Shown in pieces: positions 40,842 through 49,965 of a stretch of 64,000 nt of DNA. A program made the position numbers and the translations under genes. The DNA is taken from NCBI GenBank assembly GCA_963760715.1, contig CAVXDY010000003.1:1-64000 (forward strand), written 5' to 3'. The notes under the pieces were generated by a model that ran no database searches, had not been told where the DNA came from, and was given only the letters and a program-made list of their open reading frames with translations. Source of the stretch: CAVXDY01 sp963760715. Lineage in GTDB: Bacteria; Actinomycetota; Thermoleophilia; Miltoncostaeales; Miltoncostaeaceae. Each line of letters opens with the position of its first letter. Positions within the stretch are counted from its first letter, which is position 1.

Positions 40842-41966
40842 GTGAGCGATACCGTGAACGTCGCCATCATCGGCGTGGGCAACTGCGCCTCGTCCCTCGT
40901 GCAGGGCGTCGAGTTCTACCGTGACGCGGCCCCTGACGAGTTCGTCCCGGGCCTGATGCACGCCGACCTGGGCGGCTACCACGTCAGCGACATCCGCTTC
41001 ACGGCGGCCTTCGACATCGACTCGCGCAAGGTCGGCCGGGACCTGTCCGAGGCCGTCTTCGCGGAGCCCAACAACACCATCAAGCTGGCCGACGTCCCCC
41101 ACCAGGGCGTCACCGTCGAGCGCGGGATGACCCACGACGGCCTCGGCAAGTACCTCTCGGAGGTCATCACCAAGGCCCCCGGCCCGACGGCCGACATCGC
41201 CGGGATCCTGCGCGACACGAACACCCACGTGGTCGTGAGCTACCTGCCGGTGGGCTCCGAGGACGCCACGAAGTGGTACGTCGAGCAGATCCTTCGCGCC
41301 GGCTGCGCGTTCGTGAACTGCGTGCCGGTGTTCATCGGGCGCGAGGCCTACTGGCAGGAGCGGTTCCGCGAGCGCGGGCTCCCCATCGTGGGCGACGACA
41401 TCAAGAGCCAGGTGGGCGCCACCATCGTGCACCGCCAGCTCGCCCGCCTGATGCGCGAGCGCGGCGTGAAGCTGGCCCACACCTCGCAGCTCAACTTCGG
41501 CGGCAACACCGACTTCCTCAACATGCTGGAGCGGGAGCGCCTCGAGTCGAAGAAGATCTCCAAGACCAACGCGGTCACCTCGATCATGGGCGACGAGATC
41601 GACAAGAAGGACATCCACATCGGCCCGAGCGACTACGTCCCGTGGCTCACCGACCGCAAGTGGGCGCACATCCGGCTCGAGGGCACCGGCTTCGGCAACG
41701 TGCCGATCAACATCGAGCTGAAGCTCGAGGTGTGGGACTCGCCGAACTCGGCGGGCATCGTCATCGACGCCGTGCGCTGCGCCAAGCTGGGGCTCGACCG
41801 CGGCATCGGCGGCACGCTGGAGGGACCGGCCTCCTACTTCATGAAGAGCCCGCCCGTCCAGCACCCGGACAACATCGCCCGCGAGCTGACCGAGGCCTTC
41901 ATCGCCGGCGAGTCGGACGCGGTGGTCGCCCCGTCCGTGGAGTCCACGGCCTCCCGGACGGCCTAG
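40842..41966 (+). CDS. ino1: inositol-3-phosphate synthase
   Basis: It converts glucose 6-phosphate to 1L-myo-inositol 1-phosphate with NAD, the entry to phosphatidylinositol and mycothiol-type inositol compounds. The 374-residue prokaryotic-type enzyme has the NAD fold VAIIGVGNCASSLVQGVEFY, then VVSYLPVGSEDATKWY, AFVNCVPVFI, GDDIKSQVGATIVHRQL, LNFGGNTDFLNM and the catalytic Lys-rich SKKISKTNAVTSI. GTG 40842 has GGAGGAG eight bases upstream. The nearby recombinase-like protein may regulate it. A strong terminator follows. Confidence 0.96.
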   Translation: MSDTVNVAIIGVGNCASSLVQGVEFYRDAAPDEFVPGLMHADLGGYHVSDIRFTAAFDIDSRKVGRDLSEAVFAEPNNTIKLADVPHQGVTVERGMTHDGLGKYLSEVITKAPGPTADIAGILRDTNTHVVVSYLPVGSEDATKWYVEQILRAGCAFVNCVPVFIGREAYWQERFRERGLPIVGDDIKSQVGATIVHRQLARLMRERGVKLAHTSQLNFGGNTDFLNMLERERLESKKISKTNAVTSIMGDEIDKKDIHIGPSDYVPWLTDRKWAHIRLEGTGFGNVPINIELKLEVWDSPNSAGIVIDAVRCAKLGLDRGIGGTLEGPASYFMKSPPVQHPDNIARELTEAFIAGESDAVVAPSVESTASRTA

Positions 41967-41983
41967 CCGGCAGGTCCCCTCCC

Positions 41984-42015
41984 CTCGCCCCCGGCGGCCC
42001 GCCGTCGGGGGCGAG
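41984..42015 (+). terminator. ino1 terminator hairpin
   Basis: CTCGCCCCCG (41984-41993) pairs with CGGGGGCGAG (42006-42015), extended inward by a G-U and three G-C pairs to a CCCG tetraloop: a 14-bp stem starting 17 bases after the ino1 stop. There is no U-tract. Confidence 0.7.
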
Positions 42016-42030
42016 GGCGAGGACGGCCCC

Positions 42031-42036
42031 TAACAT
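42031..42036 (+). promoter_or_regulatory. -10 TAACAT of leaderless ABC exporter operon
   Basis: The hexamer ends 8 bases before GTG 42045; no ribosome site is seen. Confidence 0.55.
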
Positions 42037-42044
42037 GGGGGCGA

Positions 42045-42992
42045 GTGGAGCGCGCGACCGCCATCCCCCCGGCCCCCGATGCGCTGCGGCTGGTGAGCGT
42101 CGAGGGCCTGTCCAAGCGCTACGGCGCCATTCAGGCGCTCGACGACGTGAGCGTGACCCTCGACCATCGGGCCACCGGCCTGCTGGGGGCGAACGGCGCG
42201 GGCAAGTCGACCCTCATGAAGGCCCTGCTGGGCCTGGTGCACCCCGACGAGGGCCGGGTGGAGGTGCTCGGGATCGACGCGGCCCGCGACCCCGGGGAGA
42301 TCCGCCGCCGCCTCGGCTACATGCCCGAGCTCGACTGCCTGCCGCTCGAGATGACCGCGCGCGACCTCGTGGTCCACATGGCCGAGCTGCGCGGGCTCCC
42401 CCGGCGGGCCGCGGTGCTGCGGGCCTCCGAGGTCCTGTTCCAGGTGGGTCTGGAGGAGGAGCGCTCCCGGCTCATCCGCACCTTCTCGACCGGCATGAAG
42501 CAGCGCGCCAAGCTCGCCCAGGCCATCGTGCACTCGCCGGACCTGGTCGTGCTCGACGAGCCCACCAACGGGCTCGACCCCTCGGGGCGCGAGGAGATGC
42601 TCTCGCTGGTGCGGCGCCTGTCCAGCGATCTCGGGATCGCCGTGCTGCTGTCGTCGCACGTCCTGGAGGACGTCATGCGCACCTGTGACGCCGTGGCCGT
42701 CCTGCGCGACGGGCGCCTGGTGACGGCGGGGCCCATCGGCGACATGGACGCGATCGCCGGCGACGGGGTGCTCGTGCGCGCGGTCGGCGACCTGCCGGCC
42801 TTCACCGCCGCCCTGGAGGGCCGCGGCCTGCGCGCCGAGCAACGCGACGGCCTCCTGCTCGTGACCGGGCCCTCGGAGGAGGAGATCCTGGACGGGGTCC
42901 GCGACGGGGCCGCCGACGCCGGCGTGGGCCTGCGCGAGCTGCGCCCGGCCGGGCCCACGCTGGAGGACGCCCTGGTGGACGCGCTCGAGTGA
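42045..42992 (+). CDS. ABC exporter ATP-binding protein (first pair)
   Basis: This 315-residue ABC-2-type ATPase has Walker A GANGAGKST, signature FSTGMKQRAKLAQ, Walker B LVVLDEPTNGLD and H-loop SSHVLEDV. The C-terminal about 90 residues are the accessory domain usual in DrrA/CcmA-like exporters. It is the first gene of a four-gene operon in which each following start overlaps the preceding stop by 4 bases (GTGA). The pair ATPase-permease is repeated, suggesting one heteromeric or two related exporters. The cargo is unknown. Confidence 0.9.
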   Translation: MERATAIPPAPDALRLVSVEGLSKRYGAIQALDDVSVTLDHRATGLLGANGAGKSTLMKALLGLVHPDEGRVEVLGIDAARDPGEIRRRLGYMPELDCLPLEMTARDLVVHMAELRGLPRRAAVLRASEVLFQVGLEEERSRLIRTFSTGMKQRAKLAQAIVHSPDLVVLDEPTNGLDPSGREEMLSLVRRLSSDLGIAVLLSSHVLEDVMRTCDAVAVLRDGRLVTAGPIGDMDAIAGDGVLVRAVGDLPAFTAALEGRGLRAEQRDGLLLVTGPSEEEILDGVRDGAADAGVGLRELRPAGPTLEDALVDALE

Positions 42993-43867
42993 GCACGCGC
43001 TCCGGCGACGCCGAGATCCGGGATGTCCGCTACGTCGGCTACTCGGGCGAGCGCCGCGGCCGCCTGGCCGGCGTCCTCTCGCTGGCCCGGTGGGGAGGCC
43101 TGCGCTCCCTGGGCGCCCGGCGCGGCTGGAAGGCCAAGGCCGTGCCGATCACGCTCGCGCTGCTGGCGTCCGCCCCCGCGGTGATCGTCCTCGGCGTTCG
43201 CGCCCTCTTCGCGCAGCGGTCCGGCATCGACCTCACCGACGCCCTGCCGTTCGGGGACTACCAGGGGATCATCGGCATCGTGATCCTCCTGTTCGCGGCG
43301 ATCACCAGCCCCGAGCTGCTGTGCCCGGACCGGCGCGACGGCACCCTGGCGCTCTACTTCTCGACCGCGGTGAGCCGGCGCGAGTACCTGGCCGGGCGCA
43401 TCCTGGGCTCCGTCGTGCCGCTCCTGCTGGTGACCCTGGTGCCCCTGCTGGTCCTCTACGTCGGCATCCTGGTCTTCGAGGCTCACCCGGTCGGCTACCT
43501 CCAGGACCACTGGGCCGATCTGCCGCGGATCTTCGCGGCCGGCTTCATCCTGGCGATCTACTACGGCCTGGTGGGCCTGGCGGTGGCCTCCCTGACCGGC
43601 CGGCGCGCCTTCGCCATCGGCGGCTACCTGCTCCTGCTGGTGGCCTCGACGGTCCTCAGCGGGCTGCTGTCGGAGGCGTTCCCCGACACGGATGCCTTCC
43701 ACCTGCTCGCCCTGTCGGTCCTCCCGATCAACTTCGCCGCCCACCTCTTCCCCGGCACCGACGGGCTGACCCTGTCCACCGGCGCCTGGGCGATCGCCTA
43801 CGCGGTCGTCGTCGGGGCGGCGGCGATCGTCCTCCTGCGCCGCTACCGGTCGGGGGTCAACGCGTGA
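42989..43867 (+). CDS. ABC-2-type permease (first pair)
   Basis: This 292-residue membrane protein has a 45-residue cytoplasmic N-terminus and six hydrophobic helices. PDRRDGTLALYFSTAVSRREYLAGRILGS is the ABC-2 amphipathic loop (quoted in parts: DRRDGTLALYFSTAVSR, EYLAGRILGS). GTG 42989 overlaps the ATPase stop (GTGA). It forms the channel of the exporter; the substrate is unknown. Confidence 0.88.
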   Translation: MSTRSGDAEIRDVRYVGYSGERRGRLAGVLSLARWGGLRSLGARRGWKAKAVPITLALLASAPAVIVLGVRALFAQRSGIDLTDALPFGDYQGIIGIVILLFAAITSPELLCPDRRDGTLALYFSTAVSRREYLAGRILGSVVPLLLVTLVPLLVLYVGILVFEAHPVGYLQDHWADLPRIFAAGFILAIYYGLVGLAVASLTGRRAFAIGGYLLLLVASTVLSGLLSEAFPDTDAFHLLALSVLPINFAAHLFPGTDGLTLSTGAWAIAYAVVVGAAAIVLLRRYRSGVNA

Positions 43868-44799
43868 CCGACGCGCTCGTCTTCGACGGCGTCTCCCGGT
43901 GGTACGGCGACACGGTCGCGCTGGCCGACGTCTCGTTCACGGTCGGCCCCGGGGTCACCGGGCTGCTCGGCCACAACGGCGCGGGCAAGTCGACCGCCCT
44001 GAAGCTCTGCGCGGGCTTCTCGCAGCCCAGCACCGGGACCGTTCGGGTGCTGGGGACCGACCTGGCCGCGAGCCCCGAGGCCTACCGGCGCATCGGCATC
44101 GCTCACGACCGCGACGCCCTGTGGCCGTTCCTGACGGCCCGCGGGATGGTGGCCCTCTGCGCCCGCCTGCGCGGAGCGCCCGACCCCGAGGCGGCCGCCG
44201 CCCGGGCCCTGGCCGAGGTGGGTCTCGAGGACTCGGCCGACCGGAGGCTGAAGGGCTTCTCGCACGGGATGCGCCAGCGCGTGAAGCTGGCCCAGGCCCT
44301 GGCCCACGAGCCGGAGCTGCTGCTCCTGGACGAGCCCCTCAACGGCCTGGATCCCGCCCAGCGGCGCACGGTGGTGGAGCTGATCCGGCGCCTCGGCGAG
44401 GAGGGCCGCACCGTGGTGGTGTCGTCCCACGTGCTTCACGAGGTGGAGCGGATGGCGCCCCGGGTGCTGGTGCTGGTGAACGGCCACCTGGTGGCGAGCG
44501 GGGCCACCTCGGCCATTCGCGAGCTCATCGCCGACCGGCCGCGCAGCGTGCGCCTGGAGGCGGGGCCCGGCGGCCGGGCCCTGGCCCGGGAGCTCGTGGG
44601 GGCCGGCCTGGTGGAGTCGGTGCGCTTCGACGACGGGGCGATGGTCGTCGAGGCCCAGGACGTGGAGCGCCTCGGGCGCGCGCTGCCCTCGCTGGCGCGC
44701 GACGTGGGCGCCCGGCTGTCGCGGATCGAGCCGGTGGGAGACGACCTGGAGAGCGTCTACGCCTACCTGCACGAGCGCGCCCGCGGGGTGGGCCGGTGA
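43864..44799 (+). CDS. ABC exporter ATP-binding protein (second pair)
   Basis: This 311-residue paralogue of the first ATPase has Walker A GHNGAGKST, signature FSHGMRQRVKLAQ, Walker B LLLLDEPLNGLD and SSHVLHEVERM. The His for the first Asn in the Walker A region and the C-terminal tail distinguish it from its partner. GTG 43864 overlaps the preceding permease stop by 4 bases. The two ATPases may form a heterodimer. Confidence 0.9.
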   Translation: MTDALVFDGVSRWYGDTVALADVSFTVGPGVTGLLGHNGAGKSTALKLCAGFSQPSTGTVRVLGTDLAASPEAYRRIGIAHDRDALWPFLTARGMVALCARLRGAPDPEAAAARALAEVGLEDSADRRLKGFSHGMRQRVKLAQALAHEPELLLLDEPLNGLDPAQRRTVVELIRRLGEEGRTVVVSSHVLHEVERMAPRVLVLVNGHLVASGATSAIRELIADRPRSVRLEAGPGGRALARELVGAGLVESVRFDDGAMVVEAQDVERLGRALPSLARDVGARLSRIEPVGDDLESVYAYLHERARGVGR

Positions 44800-45527
44800 T
44801 CTCGGCCCCCACCGTCAGCATGCCGGTGTTCGGGCTCACGCTGCGGAGCCTGCTCGGAGGGAGGAAGGCGATCGCGCTCGGGCTCCTGGCGGCCCTGCCG
44901 ATCGTCGCGGCGCTCATCTTCACCGCCGCGGGCGACGTCGAGCCGGTGCTCTTCTGGGCCCGCCTGGTGCAGCGCCTGCTGCTCCCCACGGTCACGGCGT
45001 TCGTGGCGGTGGTCATCGGCGCCAGCGCGATCGGCGACGAGCGCGAGGACGGCACCATCCTCTATCTGGCGGCCACCCCCCTCCCCCGCGCCGGCCTGGT
45101 GCTCACGAAGGTGCTGGCGTCCTGGACGGCGAGCATGGTCCTCCTCGTCCCGTCCGTGCTCCTCGCGGGGCTGATCGCACTGCGCTCCGACGCCTCCGTC
45201 TCCCTGCTCCTGTGGCCGCTGGTGGCGGTGGCCCTGTCGGCGTTCTGCTACTGCGCGGTGGCGGCGTGGCTGTCGATGACCGTCCGCCGTCCCGTGGTCA
45301 TCGGCGTGCTCTACATCCTGCTCTGGGAGGGCTCGGTCGCGACGTTCGCGGCCTCCGCCGACCGCTTCTCCATCGCCGCCTACGGCCGGGCGATCGCGGT
45401 CGAGGGCGTGGTCGACGTCAACGCGCCCGGGGTCTCGGCCCTCGTGGCCGTCATCGTGCTCGGGATCGTGAGCGCCGTGGCGATCTGGGCCGCTGCCCGG
45501 CGGATGGTGCGCACGGAACTGCCCTAG
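44796..45527 (+). CDS. ABC-2-type permease (second pair)
   Basis: This 243-residue permease has six hydrophobic helices and the loop DEREDGTILYLAATPLPRAG, equivalent to that of the first permease. GTG 44796 overlaps the ATPase stop (GTGA). It is the last gene of the operon. Together with 42989-43867 it would complete an exporter of two ATPases and two permeases. Confidence 0.88.
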   Translation: MISAPTVSMPVFGLTLRSLLGGRKAIALGLLAALPIVAALIFTAAGDVEPVLFWARLVQRLLLPTVTAFVAVVIGASAIGDEREDGTILYLAATPLPRAGLVLTKVLASWTASMVLLVPSVLLAGLIALRSDASVSLLLWPLVAVALSAFCYCAVAAWLSMTVRRPVVIGVLYILLWEGSVATFAASADRFSIAAYGRAIAVEGVVDVNAPGVSALVAVIVLGIVSAVAIWAAARRMVRTELP

Positions 45528-45628
45528 GCGCGGGCGGGCGCGGGTCGCGTCCGCTCGGGACGTCGTGGTACGGTCCCCCGGCTTCGGGCCCGCAGTCACC
45601 TGCGAGACCGATTAGTGCCCTTTCTCTG

Positions 45629-46699
45629 ATGAACCGTCATTTCCTGCACGGCTCGCGTCGGCTGCCCCGGATGGGCAGACGCGGCGTGATGGCCGCGACG
45701 GCACTGACGCTCGGCCTCGGCGCCTGGTGGGCCCTCGGCCTCCAGGCGGCCCCGAGCCCGGATGTCGTCGACGCCCAGCGCGGCCACGTGCGGGCCCTCG
45801 AGGCCCAGCTGACCGGCATCGACCGGGAGGCCTCCGCGGCCGCGAGCGCGCACGCCGCGGCTCAGCGGCACGTCGCGGACCTGCGGGAGCGCATCGCGCA
45901 GACCGGCGAGGCCCTGCGCGAGACCCGCGCCGCCCACGCGGTCGCCGTCAAGCGCCTCTCCGACCGCCTGGTGGCGATCTACACCGGCGGTGAGCCGCCG
46001 AGCCTGGTGGAGGTGCTCCTGACATCCGGGGGCCTCTCGGCCGCCGTCGACGCCCAGAGCGCCCTCGAGTCCATCGGCAACGCCGACGCCGGCCTCGTCA
46101 CGAACCTCGAGGCCGACCGCGACCGCCTCACCCGCCTCGGCGGCGAGTTGCGGAGCAGCCGCGAGCAGGCCGACGCCGACCTGGCCACCGCGACGTCCCG
46201 CATGGCCCGGCTCCAGGGGCTTCTGAGCGACCGGCGGGCGGTGCTCGGCCGCGCCCGGGCCGGGCTGGACGGGCTGCTGGCCGAGCAGTCGCGCAGCGCC
46301 GCCGCCCGGCGAGCGAGCCAGCGGGCCCTGCGGGCCGCCGGCGCCCGCGCCGAGAGGGCCCTCCTGCGCCGCGCGGACCCGGGATCCGGCCCGGCCGTCC
46401 CGGCCGCGAGCGCTCCGGCCGCCCCGTCTCCCGAGACCGCGACCTCCGCCCCCGACCCCGCCGCGTCGGTGAGCGCGGCGCTCGAGCGCATCGCCCAGTG
46501 CGAGTCGGGCGGCAACCCCCGCGCCGTGTCGTCCAACGGCCTCTATTTCGGCAAGTACCAGTTCTCCCTGGGCACCTGGCAGGGGGTGGGGGGCCAGGGC
46601 AATCCCGCCGACGCCTCCGAGCAGGAGCAGGACCAGCGGGCCGCCATGCTCTACGCCCGGAGCGGGCCCGCGCCCTGGCCCGTGTGCGGCTATCAGTAG
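45629..46699 (+). CDS. coiled-coil protein with C-terminal Rpf/transglycosylase-like domain
   Basis: This 356-residue exported protein has a signal-anchor (about residues 15-42), a long coiled coil (48-245, Ala/Arg/Leu-rich as in peptidoglycan hydrolase regulators) and a Pro/Ala linker. Its C-terminal about 75 residues resemble the resuscitation-promoting-factor domain: LERIAQCESGGNPRAVSSNG with the catalytic Glu, then YFGKYQFSLGTWQGVGGQGNP and PWPVCG with paired Cys. It should cleave peptidoglycan in growth or resuscitation. ATG 45629 has no ribosome site; ATTAGT (45611-45616) is a possible -10. TACGGT near 45570 is an alternative with a longer leader. Confidence 0.87.
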   Translation: MNRHFLHGSRRLPRMGRRGVMAATALTLGLGAWWALGLQAAPSPDVVDAQRGHVRALEAQLTGIDREASAAASAHAAAQRHVADLRERIAQTGEALRETRAAHAVAVKRLSDRLVAIYTGGEPPSLVEVLLTSGGLSAAVDAQSALESIGNADAGLVTNLEADRDRLTRLGGELRSSREQADADLATATSRMARLQGLLSDRRAVLGRARAGLDGLLAEQSRSAAARRASQRALRAAGARAERALLRRADPGSGPAVPAASAPAAPSPETATSAPDPAASVSAALERIAQCESGGNPRAVSSNGLYFGKYQFSLGTWQGVGGQGNPADASEQEQDQRAAMLYARSGPAPWPVCGYQ

Positions 46700-46742
46700 G
46701 CCCCGCGGGGGCGATCAACGGGTCGTCAGGGACACAACGCCC

Positions 46743-46773
46743 TTGACGCCGCCCGTGGTGCGCAACATAGTCT
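46743..46773 (+). promoter_or_regulatory. promoter of the sigma factor gene
   Basis: -35 TTGACG (46743-46748) and -10 CATAGT (46766-46771), 17-base spacer (or TAGTCT, 46768-46773, spacer 19). The leader would be about 180 bases. The rest of the 46700-46960 gap holds no gene that I can see; TAGACC at 46937-46942 is a possible second -10. Confidence 0.55.
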
Positions 46774-46960
46774 CGTGCTGGCCGCTCGCGGCCGAGGCCT
46801 GGAACGGCACGCATCCCGCGTGCCATCGCGCACCTCGCGTGACATGGCGCTCGGCGTCGGGATCGGTCGCCCGCCGTGGGGGCATGTGCCGAGGTGCCCC
46901 CGCTGCCCTCTCGGCGGCGTATCGACACGGCCCGGATAGACCACGTGGGAACGGAGGCGG

Positions 46961-48043
<1,083 letters not shown>

Positions 48044-48055
48044 TCACACCGGTTC

Positions 48056-48078
48056 GGCGGCCGGCATCCCCGGCCGCC
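48056..48078. terminator. bidirectional hairpin between rpoD and yqgE
   Basis: GGCGGCCGG (48056-48064), loop CATCC, CCGGCCGCC (48070-48078): a 9-bp perfect stem centred between convergent genes. No U-tract is present. Confidence 0.65.
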
Positions 48079-48086
48079 TCCCCGGG

Positions 48087-48650
48087 TCAGTTCCGGGTGG
48101 GGTCGTCGGGCATGCGGGCGATCAGGCGGTAGGCGCCGCCCTTGCGCTCGAGCACGCCGCTCCACAACGCCTTGGGCGCGTCGGTGAACACGTCCTCGCG
48201 CCGGGACGCCGCGTCGATCCACGCCTCCTCGGCGATCTCCTGCTCGAGCTGCCCGCCGGCCCATCCCGCGTACCCGCCGAAGGCCCGTATCGAGCGCACC
48301 TCGCCACCCAGTGTCTCGGCCGGATGCTGCGGATCCACCACGCCCACGTTGTCGAAGGCGATCGACGCGGCCCGCGACGGGTCGGTGAAGTCCGCCAGCA
48401 CGATCACCGCCTCGGGCTGGACGGGCCCGCCCTCGTACACCCGCTCGGCCGGCGGCAGGGCCTCCGCCAGGCCCCGGGGGAGCGCCTCCCGGGCCACGAG
48501 CGGCGTCGGGCGGTTGAGCACCAGGCCCAGGGCCCCCTCGGGAGAGTGCTCCAGCATCAGGACGACCGTGCGCCGGAAGTTCGGGTCCTCCATCGCCGGC
48601 GCCGCCACCAGGAGGCGGCCGCGACGGCTCTCGGGGCCCGGGTCGCTCAC
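48087..48650 (-). CDS. yqgE: YqgE/AlgH family protein (UPF0301)
   Basis: This 187-residue YqgE/AlgH-family protein has the usual opening GRLLVAAPAMEDPNFRRTVVLMLEHSPEGALGLVLNRP (quoted in parts: LLVAAPAMEDPNF, RTVVLMLEH, GALGLVLNRP), then YEGGPVQPEAVIVL and RAFGGYAGWAGGQLEQEI. The biochemical role is unknown; AlgH was named for an alginate regulator but is broadly conserved. GTG 48650 overlaps the preceding stop by 4 bases. It is the last of a three-gene coupled set. Confidence 0.92.
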   Translation of the reverse strand: MSDPGPESRRGRLLVAAPAMEDPNFRRTVVLMLEHSPEGALGLVLNRPTPLVAREALPRGLAEALPPAERVYEGGPVQPEAVIVLADFTDPSRAASIAFDNVGVVDPQHPAETLGGEVRSIRAFGGYAGWAGGQLEQEIAEEAWIDAASRREDVFTDAPKALWSGVLERKGGAYRLIARMPDDPTRN

Positions 48651-49018
48651 GGGAACATCTCCCGCAGCAGCTCGACGAAGTCGGCCAGCTCGTCCGGATC
48701 GCGGGCGAGCGCGGCGGCGCGCAGGCCGTCGAAGGCGTCCGCCGTGATCGGCCCCAGCCGCATTCCCTCGCGGGCGAAGTACCGCGCCAGGTGCGTGGCC
48801 TGGGCCGCCGCCTCGTCCCAGCGCCCTCCGGCGCCGAGGTCCTCCACCAGGGCGACCCCGTCGCGTGCCACCTCGCCCACGGTCGGGGGCTCCGGCGAGG
48901 GCGGGGCCGGCCCGTCCGGCGCCAGGCGGGCGATCTCCCGGCTCCAGTCGGCGTCGCTCAGCCAGGCCACCGCCGCCGCCAGCCGGGCGGCGTGCTCGGC
49001 GACCCGGCCGGCGCTCAC
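48647..49018 (-). CDS. hypothetical protein, 123 aa
   Basis: This all-helical small protein has alternating Ala-rich amphipathic segments (AEHAARLAAAVAWLSDADWSREIARL; YFAREGMRLGPITADAFDGL) and an acidic C-terminus. I recognise no domain. It overlaps both neighbours by 4 bases (GTGA), so it is translated with the small membrane protein and YqgE. Confidence 0.65.
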   Translation of the reverse strand: MSAGRVAEHAARLAAAVAWLSDADWSREIARLAPDGPAPPSPEPPTVGEVARDGVALVEDLGAGGRWDEAAAQATHLARYFAREGMRLGPITADAFDGLRAAALARDPDELADFVELLREMFP

Positions 49019-49254
49019 CCCTGACGCGTGCGGCGCCGCTCTCGATGGATGTTGAAGGCCGCGCCCCCGATCACCAGGATCAGCCCGGCGAGCAGGAGCA
49101 GCCAGAAGACCTGCATGTGGTGCGCCAGCTCCTCACCCATGTCCTTGATCGCGAATCCCAGGCAGAACCAGGCCAGGGCGATGATCAGCAGCGTGCCCGC
49201 GGCCCGGAAGGGCCAGGTGGCCGGAAGGTCAGAGGGGCCCTCGTCGTGCGCCAT
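49015..49254 (-). CDS. small membrane protein, 79 aa
   Basis: It has two hydrophobic helices (about residues 15-36 and 48-68) with a short charged loop (KDMGEELAHH) and a basic C-terminal tail RERRRTRQG, which predicts both ends in the cytoplasm. I recognise no family. ATG 49254 is the first gene of the yqgE set. Confidence 0.65.
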   Translation of the reverse strand: MAHDEGPSDLPATWPFRAAGTLLIIALAWFCLGFAIKDMGEELAHHMQVFWLLLLAGLILVIGGAAFNIHRERRRTRQG

Positions 49255-49290
49255 CCCGCTCCTTTGCTCCGTCGAAAAACCGCGGCAAGG

Positions 49291-49965
49291 CTACCACTCC
49301 GACCCGCCGTCTCCGCGATGACGGATGGCCCGGGCGATGCGCCGCTCGCGCGCCAGCACCTGGAACTCGGCGCCGGTGAACCGGTACAGCCGCGCCGGCC
49401 GCCCCGGGCCCGCCTCGCGCAGCCGGCCGACCGGCTCGACGACCCCGGCGCCGAGGACGTCGCGGCGGAAGTTGCGGGTGTCGAGGCCGCGTCCGAGAAC
49501 CGCCTCGTACACCGACTGGAGCTCGCCGAGGGTGAACGCCTCCGGCAGGAGCTGGAAGGCGATCGGTGCGTAGGCCGCCTTCGCGCGCAGGCGCTGGTGG
49601 CCGTAGGCGAGCACCTCGGCCGCGTCGGGATCGAGTGCGGGCAGGTCACCGAGCGGGAACCAGCGCACCTCCACGACGCCCGGGCCGGGCGCGAGGGGAT
49701 GCCGCTCGGCCGCGATCAGCGCCAGGTAGGCCACGCCCACGCCCTTCCCCCCGGCGCGATCGAACGTGTAGAGCTGCTCCAGCGCGACCCCGCTCACCCC
49801 GGTCTGCTCCCGCAGCGCCTCGAGGGCCGCGGCCTCGAGCGTCGCCCCTCCCCCCACGGCGATGGAGGGGAGCGCCCAGTGGCTGCCGGGCAGCCGCACC
49901 AGGAGGGCGCTCAGCTGGTGCCCGCGCGCCGTCAGGACCGCGAGATCGACGGCGACGTCCTTCAC
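49291..49965 (-). CDS. NrtR-like regulator: degenerate NUDIX plus winged helix
   Basis: This 224-residue protein has an N-terminal NUDIX-like domain (HWALPSIAVGGGATLEAAALEALREQTGV) in which the hydrolase box RExxEExG is altered to EALREQTG, so catalysis is doubtful. A C-terminal winged helix (about 150-215; FTLGELQSVYEAVLGRGLDTRNFRRDVL, RPARLYRF) follows. This is the architecture of NrtR regulators, which sense ADP-ribose and control NAD genes. No NAD gene is adjacent, so the target is unknown. GTG 49965 overlaps the MBL gene stop by 4 bases. Confidence 0.85.
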   Translation of the reverse strand: MKDVAVDLAVLTARGHQLSALLVRLPGSHWALPSIAVGGGATLEAAALEALREQTGVSGVALEQLYTFDRAGGKGVGVAYLALIAAERHPLAPGPGVVEVRWFPLGDLPALDPDAAEVLAYGHQRLRAKAAYAPIAFQLLPEAFTLGELQSVYEAVLGRGLDTRNFRRDVLGAGVVEPVGRLREAGPGRPARLYRFTGAEFQVLARERRIARAIRHRGDGGSEW

